Shown here piece by piece: positions 1 through 11,744 of a stretch of DNA of 17,500 nucleotides (its first letter is position 1; each line of letters opens with the position of its first letter). Under the pieces are notes generated by a model. That model searched no databases. It had not been told where the DNA came from and worked only from the letters and a program-made list of their open reading frames with translations. Source of the DNA: Neocallimastix lanati (nom. inval.). Taxonomy: Eukaryota > Neocallimastigomycota > Neocallimastigomycetes > Neocallimastigales > Neocallimastigaceae. A program made the position numbers and the translations under genes. The DNA lies in NCBI GenBank assembly GCA_016946835.1, contig JACVTC010000037.1, positions 587,501-605,000 on the forward strand, written 5' to 3'.

Positions 1-255
1 TATAAATAAATATTTTAAAAACATATTATATAATATTAATTTTCATTAATACAAAATTAGAAAAATGTTTAGAATTACAAGATTTTTTTTTAATTAATAT
101 TAATATTATTATTATTATTATTTTATATATATATATTACATATTTAATATTTGTATATATATATTTTTTCCTTTTTTTTTTTTTTTTCTTTATTTTTATT
201 TTTATTTTTATTTTCATTTTTATTTTTATTTTCTTTTTTTGTTAATTTTTCTTAC

Positions 256-2508
<2,253 letters not shown>

Positions 2509-2545
2509 CTTTTATTATTAATTTCTTAAATATTAGAATAAAAAC

Positions 2546-2585
2546 AATTTAAATAAAATACTTCAAATTTAAATAAAATACTTCA
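2546..2585. repeat. 20-bp perfect tandem duplication upstream of DBR1
   Basis: Two identical adjacent 20-base units (2546–2565 and 2566–2585), each ending TAAAATACTTCA on the plus strand. They lie 38–77 bases before the DBR1 start codon at 2508, so they could be part of the 5' UTR or core promoter. No known factor site is recognised. Confidence 0.85.
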
Positions 2586-2982
2586 GTTCTTTCAACCTTT
2601 TTTATACTTTTAATTTTATTTATTTTATTTTTTAATATAAACGTGATGGATATGTTTTATTTATAATAAAAAAAAAACATATATATATAATATAATTTTT
2701 ATTATTAAGAATTTTTTAATTAATAAAAAAATATATATATGTATTTGAATAAACTTTCATTGCTTTATTATTAAAAAGTGTTTAATATATTGTATACATG
2801 TTAGGTATAAAAATACATTATAAATATATAAATATATATATTAAGATAAAGAAAATATATATATATAAAATGTATCAAATATATAAAAAAAATATTCAAA
2901 ATAAAATTTAATAAAAAATAAAGTTAATGTTATACAATAAAAATAAAAAGAAAAATTTTAAAAGTTTTTATGTTATTATGAT

Positions 2983-3240
2983 ATGAATAGAGAACATTTC
3001 TACCAAAGAAATATTTAATAAAATAAAACAAGGAAAAAAAAAGTTAACATCTCTAAAGTAGATAGTGTGGAGACCACTAAACTTTCCCTCATACCAAAAG
3101 AAATATTACTAGAAAATTCAATTACCGAAAGATTTGTTGTGTAAAGAACAATTATTACTATTTGTATAAGATATACTCAATGGAAACTAGTAATAGAGGT
3201 ACTTCTTTGTGTTATTGGTTTCGACATTAAGAAAAGTTAC
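2983..3240 (+). pseudogene. possible decayed coding relic or unknown RNA in an exon-like GC island
   Basis: Bases 3041–3230 hold about 55 G+C in 190 (29% by hand count), similar to the exons and far above the flanks. One plus-strand frame from ATG 2983 reads protein-like segments, but stops interrupt it after about 11 codons (TAA TAA) and again at TAA 3142–3144. It then continues through the segment ending LLCVIGFDIKK into low-complexity sequence. No family is recognised. It could be a broken gene, an exon of an undetected gene, or a structured RNA. It lies about 0.5–0.7 kb upstream of DBR1, in the opposite orientation. No tRNA, U6 or 5S signature was found. Confidence 0.35.
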
Positions 3241-3580
3241 ACAAAACAATTTAAAAAAAAAATTTTTTATTTTTATAAAATCATTTTTTATTTATTTATT
3301 TATTAATTTTTTATTTAATTTTTTAATATTATTAATATTGTTATTATTTATTATTATTGTTGTTGTTGTTGTTATTGTTATTATTGTTATTATTATTATT
3401 ATTTAATAATAATAAAGTGAATGGAAAAAAAAGTTATAATAATGATTAATATTAATAATAATATTTATATATTATATTAAAATAAATAATAACTATTTTT
3501 AATAGAAATACTAGTGAAATGTTAGTAGTTATATATATACATAATAGATTTTAGAATATAAAAAAATTGAAAAAAAAAAA

Positions 3581-3752
3581 AATATTATTAAATATTAATA
3601 ATAATTTTTAAAAAAGAAAGATGAAAAAAATTATTATTAAATATTAATAATAATTTTTAAAAAAGAAAGATGAAAAAATTATTATTAAATATTAATAATA
3701 ATTTTAAATGAAAAATAAAAAAATTATTATTAAATATTAATAATAATTTTTA
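3581..3752. repeat. four tandem copies of a ~48-bp palindrome-bearing repeat
   Basis: Each copy has a core of ATTATTATTA, a five-base centre AATAT, then TAATAATAAT: a 10-bp inverted repeat that can form a hairpin. Copies 1 and 2 are each followed by TTTTTAAAAAAGAAAGATG; copies 3 and 4 have diverged spacers. Core-to-core periods are 49, 48 and 45 bases. The array lies between the 3' end of the USP gene and the DBR1 upstream region. Confidence 0.85.
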
Positions 3753-3982
3753 TAAGAAAACTATTAGAAAATATTATGAATCAAAAAAAAAAAAAAAAAA
3801 AAAAAGAAATAATCATAATAAAAAATAAAAAAAGAAAGAAATATATATAGTAAATATATAAATAAATAATTTTTCAATGCTTTATATCTATTTAAATAGA
3901 ATATATCATTCGAAAATTTTTTATTTATATAGTATTATATAATATTTTCTTTTTATTTTTTTTTTCATTTTATTTTATATTA

Positions 3983-3984
<2 letters not shown>

Positions 3985-4016
<32 letters not shown>
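3985..4016. repeat. poly(T) tract of about 32 bases
   Basis: An uninterrupted T-run 110–140 bases beyond the USP stop codon, which reads as poly(A) on the USP strand. It might sit near the transcript 3' end, but homopolymers of this size recur throughout the window, so no function is claimed. Confidence 0.8.
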
Positions 4017-4017
<1 letters not shown>

Positions 4018-4032
4018 AAAAAAAAAGTATAT

Positions 4033-4044
4033 TTGAAGCTTCAA
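4033..4044. promoter_or_regulatory. 12-bp palindrome TTGAAGCTTCAA (heat-shock-element-like half pair)
   Basis: A perfect palindrome about 85 bases past the USP stop codon. It contains GAAnnTTC, two inverted nGAAn units as in heat shock elements, but the third unit of a full element is missing. Its position is 3' of the USP gene, so a promoter role would have to serve a transcript not identified here. Confidence 0.25.
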
Positions 4045-4125
4045 TTAGTTTGTTTTTATATATATATATTTATATTTTTTTTTTTCTTTAAACTTTCATG
4101 TTTTTTTTTTTTTTTTTTGTTTTAA

Positions 4126-5335
4126 TTAAACATTTTTTGGTTTATTCTTAACGATGAGAACAGGGCATTCAGCATGGTTAACACAGTATTCAGAAACCGA
4201 ACCCACAAATATTCTTTTTATATAAAATATTATAATTTTAATGAGATTGATACAAATATAAATTAAATATAAAATATAATATATAAATCCTTTATTTTTA
4301 TTTCTTTATTCATTTATTATTATTTTTTTTTAAAATAAAAAAAGTAGTATAATTATAATTAAATTATAATTATTATAAATATTATCATTTATTATTATAT
4401 ATTATTTATTATTTATTACTTTTTATTTATTATTTAGTATTATTATTATTTATCATTATTAAGTATTTATTATTTACTATTTATTATTTACTATTTATTA
4501 TTTACTATTTATCATTATTACTATTTATTTAATAACTGTAAAAATTATTTATTGACATTAAATAATGAATTTAAAATTATAAAAAAAAAAAAAAAAAAAA
4601 AATTAAAAAGAAAAAAAGAAAAAAAGTAAAAAAAATAAAAAGAAAAAGAAATCAAACTTACTTCTTAAAGGAGCCCATACCACGACTACCCATAACTAAT
4701 AAATCGGCTCCAAGATCATTAGCTTTACGAACAATTTCTTCTTTAGGCTCACCTTTCATAGCAATAGCTCTACAAGAGAACTATTATATAAAATAAAAAA
4801 ATTTTAAAAGAAAAGTAAATTTTTTTTTTTTTTAGTCAAGTAGTAAAATTTATATTAATAATTAACTATATGAATTAATAAAATAATTATATAATAAAAT
4901 ATATATAAATATATATAGAGGTATATTTTTTTTACATTCAAATCTTGATAAATTTTTAAATAGTCCTTAAGAAGATCATGAGAAGTCTTTTTATTCTACA
5001 AAATATTATTAAAAAAAAATTATAAATTATTTAGTTTATTAGTATGGTTTAACATTCAATTTTATAAAATTTATAATATTATACACTAATATTAAATTAT
5101 TACCTTTTCATCAGTTTCAGAACTTAAAGCTAATAAAAAAAAATTAATAATAAAAATTTTTTATAATAGCAATAATAATATTATTAATAATGCTAACATT
5201 TAAATTCAAATACTGTATAAATAATATATTATTATTACCAATAGAATTTCTGACATTAATGAAAATAACTAAATCATTCTTTTTATTAATGAAATGATTT
5301 AAGGCCCAATTAACAGCATATCGACTATTTTCTAT

Positions 5336-5366
<31 letters not shown>

Positions 5367-5571
5367 TTAAATATTTAAAAAAATTATATATGATATATAT
5401 ATGTGTGTGAATAAGTGTATGTATTTATTATTATTATTAATATAATTTTTATCATAATTATTATTAATCGTATTAATCTTTCAATTTAATATATAATTCA
5501 TTGAATTTTTTTTTTTTTTTTTTTTTAGTTTAATTTAATATTTATTTTTTCTTTATTATTGTTTATATATA

Positions 5572-5652
<81 letters not shown>

Positions 5653-6308
5653 TATTACCTGAAGAATCAATAGCAACCATGATAACTTTAGAAAATTGAG
5701 AAGATTTAAGAGAATTAGTATTGATGACGGAGGAATTAGCCGCATTAACTGGAATAGGATCCATATTTGGATAGAGTAGGGTTTCTTCTTCAGCTTTTAG
5801 ATTGGCTTCTTCACGTTCTCTTTCTTTTTCTTGTTCTCTTTCCCATTCTTTTTCTCTATCTTGTTCCATAATTTCTAATTTTTCAGCTTTTTCTCTAGCC
5901 ATTTTATTTTCCTTTTCAAGTTCAATTTCTCTTTTATTTTTAGCTAACATATAAGCTGAAAGAGTACTAGCCTGTTGAGCATCATAATTAGAGTTAAGAG
6001 TAGTAGTATCTGATCCAACCGTAGCATTTGTAGAAGAAACATAACTGCCATCCGTTTCAGATTTATATTTTGGTAAAGTTGAAGAATGGATTACATGAAC
6101 ATCTTTAGCATTGTATGGACCTGGTTTTAAATGGGAATCATCTTCATCATCTTTGCCTAAAGTTGGATAACTTTTTTCCTTTTTATTTGGTGTTAATTTA
6201 TCGATAACGGTGTCCATCATTTCTTTTGCTGAATCTTTAGCTCTTTCATACATTGGTTTTTTTTCTATGAGAAATGTGAAATAAATAAATATAATTATAT
6301 AAATTGCC

Positions 6309-6340
<32 letters not shown>

Positions 6341-6424
6341 GTAAAATATATATGTATGTCAATAAATCATATAAATTTTTTAATAATTATAATAAATATA
6401 AATATATATATATATATATTATAA

Positions 6425-6458
<34 letters not shown>

Positions 6459-7333
6459 TTATTTATTTATTTATTTATTTATTTTTTTTATATAATGATA
6501 ATATAAATACCTATTTCAGAATTAGAGTTTAAATGTTCGTAATCATTTTCTTTAGTAGTAGTATTAGTAGCAGTAGCAGAAGTAGTTAAATTTTCATTTT
6601 TATTATTATTTTTTTTCATTTCGTTTAATTGATCTTCCGTTAATGGTAATCCATTTTCACGAGATTGAAGAGTTTGACTAATTTGATGGTAGGTACTGTC
6701 ATTATTAGCCTTTGTCATATTTAAAGATTTCATTTTTTCAGTAATATAATCAGAATCAGAACCATTAAAACTTTTTCTGTCCTTCTCTCTTTCAACATCA
6801 TCATAACTCTTTTTATTATTGCTGCTATCATTGCCATTTTCAATTATAATTTCAGAATAGTTTGGAATTGCTTGAGAATCATGACCACTGTTTTTATTAG
6901 TAGTATAATTTTTAAATTCATCATAATAATCATAGTTGTTATTTTTAACATCTAAAAGGTTTCCCTTTTTCTCTTCTTCTTTTTTCATTACCACATTTCC
7001 ATTATGTACTACATTAGTTTTAGTGTTATATTTGTAAGGAATCGAAGCATTATGCTCCTTTGAATAAGGATCATTGTAATTAATATCATAGGATTCAGAA
7101 TGATCTTCAGTTAAAGTATCATGATCCATATTTCCATTTTTATGGTCACTATTACTTTCCATGGCAGCAGTAGTTTTATCTAAACCTTTCTTAATTTTAT
7201 TAGAGGAATTCTTAATAGTTTTCTTTAACTTAGAGCCTAATTTTTCAGTGAAATTCTTTTCACTTGAACCCTTAGTCAAAGGATATTGTTCATTCATGGA
7301 GTTTGTAGAAACCATTGTATCTTCTTTAGTCAT
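4126..7333 (-). CDS. universal stress protein domain fused to a long disordered/coiled-coil N-terminal region
   Basis: Seven coding exons: 6511–7333, 5659–6264, 5331–5239, 5129–5104 (26 bases), 4995–4936, 4780–4662 and 4213–4126. All junctions are GT–AG and phase-consistent, and total 604 codons plus a TAA stop. Residues 1–465 are polar and probably disordered, with Lys-rich amphipathic stretches at about 28–60 and 280–304 and a charged probable coiled coil at about 380–436 (repeated REKE/REQEKE). Residues 467–604 form a USP domain: it opens with KVIMVAIDSSENSRYAV and ends with GSRG–9 residues–GSVSEYC, the complete G2xG9xG(S/T) nucleotide-binding motif of ATP-binding USPs, then CPVLIV. Such domains bind ATP and act in stress or metabolic signalling; the substrate and location are unknown. 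No signal peptide or membrane segment is visible. The start is ATG 7333, in the context gaaaaATGAC. The six introns (108–448 bases) are AT repeats. Confidence 0.92.
4471..4512. repeat. three perfect copies of a 14-bp unit in the last USP intron
   Basis: The unit TATTTACTATTTAT is repeated head to tail at 4471, 4485 and 4499, within a wider (TTTATTA)-type low-complexity block (about 4380–4530). The block occupies the 448-base intron between USP exons 6 and 7. Confidence 0.85.
5573..5657. repeat. (TTA)n microsatellite at the 5' splice site of USP intron 2
   Basis: On the gene strand this is GTAATAATAGTAATAATAAT and onward, so the repeat begins with the donor site itself (GT at 5658–5657). The intron is 5332–5658. 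Read without splicing, the AAT triplets stay in frame and encode about 30 asparagines before a TAA at 5525–5527. The spliced product rejoins DSS-ENSRYAV, exactly as a USP domain requires. Confidence 0.9.
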
Positions 7334-7427
7334 TTTTCTTAATTTTTTTTAATAAAAAATAAAAATATTAGATGATTAATATATTTTAAAGTTTTTTTTA
7401 TTTTTTTAAGAATATATTATAAAATTA

Positions 7428-7477
7428 TATATTTAAAAGGAATGATTTTTTAAAAATATTGTGAGGAATTTTTTCGC
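7428..7477. promoter_or_regulatory. candidate upstream element of the USP gene
   Basis: TATATTTAAAAGGAATGAT (7428–7446) and TTTTTTCGC (7469–7477) lie 95–145 bases upstream of the USP start codon. Both motifs recur upstream of the membrane-protein gene (11949–11966 and 11933–11941). The TATATTTAAA part is TATA-like. On the gene strand the second motif reads GCGAAAAAA, loosely like CRCGAAA cell-cycle boxes. The function is inferred from recurrence only. Confidence 0.4.
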
Positions 7478-8993
7478 ATTTATACTTTTTTCTTTAATTT
7501 TTGACATTTTATTATTAAAGTAATTAAATATCGATTTTTATATATAAATTAATAAAAATAATTGTTAAGTAAAATTATAAAAAAAAAGAAAAAAAAAGTT
7601 TATTATTAACATTAATTCAAGTTTATAAAAAAAAAAAAAAAAGTCAATTATTAACAATATTTCATATTTATAATAAAATAAATGATTAATTAGATTTCAT
7701 TATTAATTAAATATTATCAAATATTTAATGTATTAATTAATTAGTTAATAAATAAATAAATAGATAAATAAATAAATAATCAATTAAATAATTAAAATTA
7801 GATCTTAATAATCCTTCAAAAAAAAAAAAAAAAAAAAAAAATTAAAAATAATTAATAAAAATAAATATATATATATTTTTAATATAAATAATTTAATAAA
7901 AAAATAAAAAATAAAAAATAAAAATAAAAATAAATGATATGCTATAGTGGATTTTAAACTTTTTTTTTTTTTTTTTCAAATAAATGATTAAATCTAAATT
8001 AGTGTGAAATTCATTAACAGAAAAAATAATAATAATAATATAAACTATTTTTTTTTTTTAAATTATTTTTTTTTTTTTATTTTTGTTAACATTATTAACT
8101 CTGTACAATGTATTCTTTTCTTTTCTTTTTTTTTTATTAATCTAATTAACTAAACTTTGTTTTATTTGTATTTTTTATATATATTTTTTTTATCTTATTT
8201 TTATTTTATTTTTTTATATATAATACTAAAATAGTTAATATTTTTATTTTATAGTTTGTGTTTGAAATATTTTAAAGTATATGATTGTAAAAATAATATA
8301 ACAACAACAATAATAATAGTAATAATAAAAATTATTTAATTTTTAAATATGATAACTACTTATTTTTGCTATAGTTTTTTGCATATATTTAAATTCTGTA
8401 TTTTAATATAATAAATAAAAATATAAAAAATATTTTTACCTATTTTTTATTTTAATTTAAATTTAGAATATAAAACAAAACAATAATACCAAACAATATA
8501 ATACAAAATTAAAAAAAAAAAAAAAAAAAGATGTTTAAACTTATTTTTTTTTGTAATTTTTCTAATTTTATGATTTTATTTTAATATTAATAATGTTGAC
8601 TAATACATATATAATACATATATTTGTCTAATTTTTTTTATTATTGTATATTCATATCTATATATAAAAGGAAAATAAAACAATATATAAAAAATAAATA
8701 AATAGATAAATAAATAGATAAAATATATTTACTAATTAAATTTTTATAATCTCATAATTATAAATTATAATATTTTTTATTTCTATTTTTTTTTTTTTTT
8801 TTACTTTCTAAATATTTTTTTCATTTCTATTATCTATTATCTTATCTTTAATCTTTATGTAATTTTTTTTTTCTTTATTAAATAAAAATAAAAATAAAAT
8901 AAATTAAATTAACAAATAAATTTAATATTTATTTTCTACATTATTTATAATTATTTTTTTTTTAAAGATAATTTCTTTTTTTCTTCTTTTTAT
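7478..8993. other. AT-only intergenic region, no gene seen
   Basis: About 1.5 kb between the upstream side of the USP gene and the 3' end of the membrane-protein gene. It consists of poly(A)/poly(T) runs, ATAA tetranucleotide repeats (about 7750–7780 and 8695–8722) and TA-rich sequence. I see no open frame of exon-like composition and no RNA gene. The 3' UTR of the 916-codon gene must lie at its left-facing end, below 8994. Confidence 0.7.
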
Positions 8994-11744
8994 CTATTTT
9001 GGAGTTTCTAAATCTGGTTGATCTAAAAGTTCACGTTCTTCTCTTAATATACAAAGTACAGAATTTATATCTTTAGAAGTATCTTTTTCAGTAATTGAAG
9101 CCTTTAATAAATCTTCTTCAAAGCAAGTTAATGAAACATTTGCATTTTGTACTAAAATTTCAGCTTCTATTGAATTACGTCTAATATGACTACCTTGTCT
9201 AACAATATCCTTTTCTTTTTCCTTTTCCTTATTAAATGGATAAACTGGTGGAACCTTCTTAGAATAGGTATTACTTTGTCCATCTCCTTCTTCTTCTTTA
9301 CGTTTATTACTTCCAAAATGTCTTGGTAAAGTTTTTGAATAATAAAGCTTATTATTATATTTAACAGATGTAGTATCATTAGGTTGATAATTTTCTTTAT
9401 TATCAAAATCTTTAAAGCTTGTAAGTTCTTGTCTGTTAACGGATGGTTTAGTATTAAAGTATTCCAATTTATCCTTAGCATGTGTGAAATCTTGACTACG
9501 ATTTCTTCTATGACCAGAATTCTTTCTTTTTAATGATAAATCATTATTACTCGATTTAGAATCTACTTCTTCCATACCAATGGGTTTGGGATTTTTATTC
9601 TTACTACGACGAATGGTACAATAAGAACCTGCAATATTTCTAACTTGATTATTATATATATCTCTACCTCCAATAGCATCCGTCAATATATCTGGTACCA
9701 TTAATTCTTCATTTAAAGCTTGTCCAGAATATAATTCACCATCGGTACCAAATCGTGTAGATTTTGGTGTTGGTGGAGTAGGTACAGCATGATTGAAAGC
9801 AGAAAGAACTGGGGGTACTCTTAGAGTTGTTATTCCACTAGCACTTGTAGTAACAGAATTTATAGTATTATGACGACTTAAAGTATTATTTGAAGAAAGA
9901 TCATCTTCTATACTTCCACTTAGGGGCTCATCGTAACCTCCTAATCTAGAACTATTAGTATTACTATTATTGGTCGCTTTACTTCTTGAGCTAGTATTAC
10001 GGTTAAGTGTATTTTTCTTTACACTAGTATTTCTTGATAAAGTATTATTATTACTGGAAGTATAGTTTCTTATAGAACTATTCTTTTTCAAAATTGATTT
10101 CTTAGGAGCAATATTTGGTTTTGGTGAATGTTTAACCACATTACTATTATCATTAATACTATTATTAATGTCATTATTATTTTCAATTTCTGACTTATCA
10201 CTAGTTAAACTTGAACTAGATTTCACATCGAGTATTGGTTTTGAGACTAATGTTAATTTTGAAGATATTTTATCATTACCATCAGAACTACTATCTTTTA
10301 CTATTGACTTTTCTTTTGAAATTGAGACATCTTTTTCATTAAACTCACTATCTAAAATTGATTTTCTTGCATTTTGAATAATATTTTCACTATTATCAAC
10401 TTTTGAAACTTCTTCAGAATCTAAAACTTTTTCTGGATCTTCAACGACATTATTTTTAAGATATTTATCCTCATTGGAATTATTTTGAATTTGATCTTCT
10501 ATATCTGTAATTTCTTCTGTAGCTAGAATTTGTTCTGGACGATTAATAACATTATTATTAACATATCTTTGTTTAACACTTTTTGATAAATTATTAACAT
10601 TATTTAATCCATCAAGACTTGATGACTGTGAAAGATTAGAATTGTTATTATTATTATTATTACTGAATTCAGAATTATACCAGTTATTTGAATGAGAAGA
10701 ACTCGCTTTGTGTGCAGGTTTTGGAATAGCAATATCTAAAGTTGATGTCTCAAATTTCATATCAATACAATATTGATTGGTACTATATGATTCATCTTTT
10801 CGGTCTGATAATAAAAATTCGGTTGAAGGTATATGTGTCATATCAATATTTTTTTCTTTATTTATGTTAATATTATTATCAATTATATTAATATTCATCA
10901 AGTCATTACCATTTTTAGTATTGGAAGTCATTTTACTTTCATTAAAATGATTTCCATTAATAGATTCATTGTTATAATATTGAGAATCTAAGATATTGGT
11001 GTTTATAGTTGTTTCTTTCATACTATCATTAAATGGTAATGTAATATGATTATCTGTTTTAAGAAATTCTGAATCTATTTGATATATACTTTCTGATTTT
11101 TCTGATTTAGAATTAATAAGATCTTCTTTCTTATAGTTTCTCTTACGCTTTTTAAGAAACATGAATAAAACTAATGCTATTACTATTACTGCAGCACTTG
11201 ATCCAATTCCAATGGCGGTAGAATTCAGAGAAGACGAATTTTTATTTTTGACATCTAACTTTTTTTCTGAATTTGAAGAAGGACTAATTGAAGGTATTAA
11301 TGTCTTATTGGCAGTTTCATTTACTACAGTAGTGGTAGTATTATCTATTATATCATTATTATTATTATTATTATTGGTATTATTGATATTACTATTATTA
11401 CTGATATTACTTTTATTACTGGTATTATTACTTTTATTGGTATTATTACTTTTATTAGTATTATTAGTATTATTAGTATTTTCATCTGTTTTATTATTAG
11501 TAGTATTTTTATTAGTATTTTTATTATTGGTTTTATTATTGTTTTTATTATTGCTTTTATTAGTTTTAGATTTATTATTCTGATTTTTATTACTTTCTTT
11601 AGCATTGTCTTTCTTATTGGAAATTATTGTACTTTCTCCATTATTATTTCCACTATTATTAAAACCATCATTATCTTCACCTATAACAACAGTTGAGGTT
11701 TTTGTAGCATCAATGTCATAAACGTTTTGATTTTTTACTGCCAT
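8994..11744 (-). CDS. single-pass membrane protein with Asn/Thr-rich N-terminus and long Ser/Asn-rich tail, family not recognised
   Basis: A 916-codon open frame, ATG 11744 to TAG 8994, with no intron, unlike its neighbours. Residues about 26–150 are Asn/Thr/Lys/Ser-rich with many NxS/T sequons. One hydrophobic helix (about 176–197, IGIGSSAAVIVIALVLFMFL) is followed by KKRKRNYKK, so the positive-inside rule puts the N-terminus outside or in the lumen and about 715 residues in the cytoplasm. There is no N-terminal signal peptide, so the helix probably acts as a reverse signal anchor. The layout resembles fungal surface proteins with a SKG6/WSC-sensor-like helix, but no such domain is identified. 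The tail has an imperfect 34-residue duplication (394–450), repeated NTLSRNTS-type units (567–627), a Pro stretch VPTPPTPKS (654–662), kinase-type sites such as RRNS (855–858) and RRNRS (746–750), and a less repetitive C-terminus from about 860. It could be a surface sensor or adhesin. Confidence 0.85.
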   Translation of the reverse strand: MAVKNQNVYDIDATKTSTVVIGEDNDGFNNSGNNNGESTIISNKKDNAKESNKNQNNKSKTNKSNNKNNNKTNNKNTNKNTTNNKTDENTNNTNNTNKSNNTNKSNNTSNKSNISNNSNINNTNNNNNNNDIIDNTTTTVVNETANKTLIPSISPSSNSEKKLDVKNKNSSSLNSTAIGIGSSAAVIVIALVLFMFLKKRKRNYKKEDLINSKSEKSESIYQIDSEFLKTDNHITLPFNDSMKETTINTNILDSQYYNNESINGNHFNESKMTSNTKNGNDLMNINIIDNNININKEKNIDMTHIPSTEFLLSDRKDESYSTNQYCIDMKFETSTLDIAIPKPAHKASSSHSNNWYNSEFSNNNNNNNSNLSQSSSLDGLNNVNNLSKSVKQRYVNNNVINRPEQILATEEITDIEDQIQNNSNEDKYLKNNVVEDPEKVLDSEEVSKVDNSENIIQNARKSILDSEFNEKDVSISKEKSIVKDSSSDGNDKISSKLTLVSKPILDVKSSSSLTSDKSEIENNNDINNSINDNSNVVKHSPKPNIAPKKSILKKNSSIRNYTSSNNNTLSRNTSVKKNTLNRNTSSRSKATNNSNTNSSRLGGYDEPLSGSIEDDLSSNNTLSRHNTINSVTTSASGITTLRVPPVLSAFNHAVPTPPTPKSTRFGTDGELYSGQALNEELMVPDILTDAIGGRDIYNNQVRNIAGSYCTIRRSKNKNPKPIGMEEVDSKSSNNDLSLKRKNSGHRRNRSQDFTHAKDKLEYFNTKPSVNRQELTSFKDFDNKENYQPNDTTSVKYNNKLYYSKTLPRHFGSNKRKEEEGDGQSNTYSKKVPPVYPFNKEKEKEKDIVRQGSHIRRNSIEAEILVQNANVSLTCFEEDLLKASITEKDTSKDINSVLCILREERELLDQPDLETPK
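10395..10565 (-). repeat. imperfect internal duplication, 34-residue period, in the membrane-protein tail
   Basis: Residues 394–416 and 428–450 align without gaps: both carry Y-x-x-NNV, P-E-x-[IV]-L and a following EE with hydrophobic residues in register. About 9 of 23 positions are identical, plus several V/I, T/S and D/E changes. This suggests a short linear binding motif present twice in the cytoplasmic tail. Confidence 0.6.

Noticed and set aside
26-217. Minus-strand Lys/Ile-rich frame that might contain the next DBR1 exon
   Set aside because: It is made of A/T simple sequence. No HLH or other DBR1 motif could be read, so the remaining exons are taken to lie outside the window.
3209-3406. 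Plus-strand 65-residue frame starting at GTG
   Set aside because: No ATG start, and most of it is TTA/GTT microsatellite translation. The composition signal in the first part belongs to a different frame.
5525-5658. Poly-Asn tail as the normal C-terminus of the USP gene
   Set aside because: Splicing at GTAATA 5658 to 5331 restores a complete USP domain with matching phase, so the tail is treated as a possible retained-intron form only.
6304-6495. Plus-strand frame between USP exons 1 and 2
   Set aside because: It is the intron's ATA/TTT repeats; the phase-1 splice from 6511 to 6264 explains the region.
9167-9481. Other overlapping frames inside the 916-codon gene (also 10168–10377 and 11348–11605)
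   Set aside because: They are shadows in other frames, with low-complexity translations and no independent support.
11161-11583. 140-residue plus-strand hydrophobic frame resembling a membrane protein
   Set aside because: It is the antisense shadow of the Asn/Thr-rich codons of the 916-codon gene.
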